Positions 62,848 to 64,000 of a stretch of DNA of 64,000 bases are shown here, in pieces. Positions within the stretch are counted from its first letter, which is position 1. Each line of letters begins with the position of its first letter. The notes under the pieces were generated by a model. That model made no database searches. It was not told the DNA's origin and was given only the letters and a program-made list of their open reading frames with translations. The DNA is from SAR86 cluster bacterium AG-422-E19 (lineage in GTDB: Bacteria > Pseudomonadota > Gammaproteobacteria > Magnimaribacterales > AG-339-G14): contig QCMR01000001.1 in NCBI GenBank assembly GCA_003213595.1, forward strand, positions 90,015 through 154,014. Reading direction: 5' to 3'. The translations under genes were made by a program, and so were the position numbers.

Positions 62848-63209
62848 GCGCCTAAATTTGACTCAATTTTTTCTAAAAGCCTCTTAAAATCAACAGGCTT
62901 TGTATCGAAATCATCTGCGCCGCATTCCAAAGCCTTTTGCCTATCGTGCTCCATTGCATGGGCAGTTAAAGCAATGATTGGAATATTTGAAATCTCGGGA
63001 TCCGCTTTTGCTTGAGTGGTCGCATCCCAACCATCTAGGACCGGAAGGCCCATATCCATTAAAACCAAATCTGGGTTTTCTGATTTCATTTTATCAAGCC
63101 CTTCTTGGCCATCAAAAGCAAAGATGACTTCATATTCTCTTCTTGTCAGTCTTCTGCCCAACATATCGCGATTCATTTCATTATCTTCGACATAAAGAAT
63201 CTTTTTCAT
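62844..63209 (-). CDS. CheY/DivK-like single-domain response regulator
   Basis: 121 residues, receiver domain only: ILYVEDNEMNRDMLGRRL (acidic pocket), phospho-acceptor Asp52 in LVLMDMGLPVLDGW, IIALTAHAME and DTKPVDFKRLLEKI with the conserved Lys. No output domain, so it must work by protein contact. It follows the GGDEF gene by 11 bp on the same strand and faces the hybrid kinase. Confidence 0.92.
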   Translation of the reverse strand: MKKILYVEDNEMNRDMLGRRLTRREYEVIFAFDGQEGLDKMKSENPDLVLMDMGLPVLDGWDATTQAKADPEISNIPIIALTAHAMEHDRQKALECGADDFDTKPVDFKRLLEKIESNLGA

Positions 63210-63220
63210 AACTTTCTCCC

Positions 63221-64000
63221 TCAGCTATAAATAAACTGATTTCTTCCCCCCTCTTTTGCTTTATAGAGCCTTTCGTCTGCAAGGTTAACAAGTTCTTCTT
63301 GATCCTTAACCTCAGATGAATTAATAACTCCTCCACTAATAGTAATATTTATTTCAACATCTTGGAAGGGAATTGATAATTCAACTACAGTATTTCTAAT
63401 ACTCTCACAGTAGTCGTTTAGGCTCATTCCTTCTTTGTTTTCTAAAACCGCAATAAATTCTTCCCCGCCTACTCTGCCAATAACATTTTCACCGCATGCA
63501 TCTCTCAAACCATTAGCAACAGCTTTTAGGACCTCATCACCTCCAGGGTGTCCATAAGTGTCATTTACGGATTTAAAAAAATCTATATCCATGGAGAGCA
63601 AAGAAAATTCGTAATCTTTTTCTTGCTTCAATTTCTCGAAACATTCCTCAATTTTGTCAAAAACAACCTGTCTGTTATAAATTCCAGTTAATGGGCAAGT
63701 TGTCGCTCTAAGGTTTAATTCTTTCAAAAGTTCTTGTTCTCTTGCTCTGAAATATTTTGCTTCTAAACTTGCGATTGATTTCGCCATTAAAATGGTTCCA
63801 TTCAGTGGTTTAGGGAGGTAGTCTGAGGCGCCTAATTTAATACATTTAGCTGTACTATCAACATCATTGAATGCCGAAACCATGATGATTGGCAGTTCGT
63901 CTCTTTCGTGATTTTTTCTAAATCTTTTTAGAAGCTCTAATCCATTAATGTCCGGCAACATGACGTCCAATAAGATTAAATCAGGAGTTTGCTTATCGAC
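63221..64000 (-). CDS. Response regulator diguanylate cyclase (REC-GGDEF), cut by window edge
   Basis: About 260 residues; the frame runs off the right edge, so the N-terminus is missing. A receiver domain (phospho-acceptor Asp in ILLDVMLPDINGLELL) is followed by GGDEF: DIDFFKSVNDTYGHPGGDEVLK and the active site GRVGGEEF. The RxxD product-inhibition site expected just before GGEEF is absent (CGENVIGR). It should make cyclic di-GMP when phosphorylated, most simply by the neighbouring hybrid kinase. PleD-like in arrangement, but with only one receiver visible. Confidence 0.92.
   Translation of the reverse strand, partial: VDKQTPDLILLDVMLPDINGLELLKRFRKNHERDELPIIMVSAFNDVDSTAKCIKLGASDYLPKPLNGTILMAKSIASLEAKYFRAREQELLKELNLRATTCPLTGIYNRQVVFDKIEECFEKLKQEKDYEFSLLSMDIDFFKSVNDTYGHPGGDEVLKAVANGLRDACGENVIGRVGGEEFIAVLENKEGMSLNDYCESIRNTVVELSIPFQDVEINITISGGVINSSEVKDQEELVNLADERLYKAKEGGRNQFIYS

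Noticed and set aside
1-64000. CRISPR array, insertion sequences or prophage
   Set aside because: No regularly spaced repeats, transposase, integrase or phage structural genes were found in reading the window.

Overview
The window looks like a gene-dense, AT-rich chromosome segment from a streamlined marine gammaproteobacterium. Low GC, tiny intergenic gaps, a TonB-receptor/P450 catabolic block and a TRAP transporter make a SAR86-like lineage a reasonable guess. That is inference: no rRNA or other taxonomic marker is present. The gammaproteobacterial assignment is better supported, by conserved neighbourhoods: yqiB-yqiA; hisBHAF; mutY-yggX; HAD-rppH; the DUF3450/ExbB/ExbB/ExbD/TonB/TPR operon; and yggS-proC-yggT-metX-metW-rdgB next to trmB-thiG-thiS-rpoH. 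There are no phage, IS, CRISPR or rRNA sequences. One tRNA (Phe, GAA) is present.

Layout. 0-5 kb: the end of a DNA glycosylase, yqiB/yqiA, then a nitrogen module in which a type II glutamine synthetase occupies the usual glnA position before ntrB and ntrC. 5-10.2 kb: rhodanese, gpmA, hisBHAF, mutY-yggX and tRNA-Phe. 10.2-25.5 kb: an accessory catabolic/uptake block (CoA-transferase, DUF3604 lipoprotein, cytochrome P450, TonB-dependent receptor, iron alcohol dehydrogenase, SDR, nitronate monooxygenase, DUF1295 protein, GlcG-like, GST and ABM proteins). 25.4-32.9 kb: zapE, hspQ, an aminotransferase, HAD-rppH-NRDE, a TauE-type permease and lgt-thyA-folA. 32.9-38.1 kb: a TonB2-type energy-transducing operon. 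38.3-48.1 kb: efp, argS, yggS-proC-yggT-metXW-rdgB, trmB-thiGS, rpoH and cysQ. 48.2-57.4 kb: a tiny ORF, a dienoyl-CoA isomerase-like crotonase, yaaA, a TRAP transporter, uvrD, a PNPOx-like protein, an SMR pump and a Bax-inhibitor protein. 57.4-64 kb: nadB, a CBS protein, an orphan TonB-C-terminal protein and a signalling group (hybrid kinase, CheY-like regulator, diguanylate cyclase cut by the window edge).

The most interesting signals concern nitrogen control. The NtrC homologue has GAFKGA instead of GAFTGA and has lost the sensor-II arginine, so it is probably not a normal sigma54 activator. GCAC-N7-GTGC palindromes of the NtrC type lie before glnII (two imperfect copies) and, as a perfect copy, between the TonB receptor and the iron alcohol dehydrogenase. 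Together these suggest a sigma54-independent NtrC regulon that reaches an uptake/catabolism locus.

Also notable: zapE appears to begin at an AUA codon overlapping the previous stop (ATAG); seven convergent gene pairs share a 4-bp stop-codon overlap; one SDR lacks the YxxxK catalytic pair; and there is a three-copy ATGGTYAAAAC element before the TonB operon.
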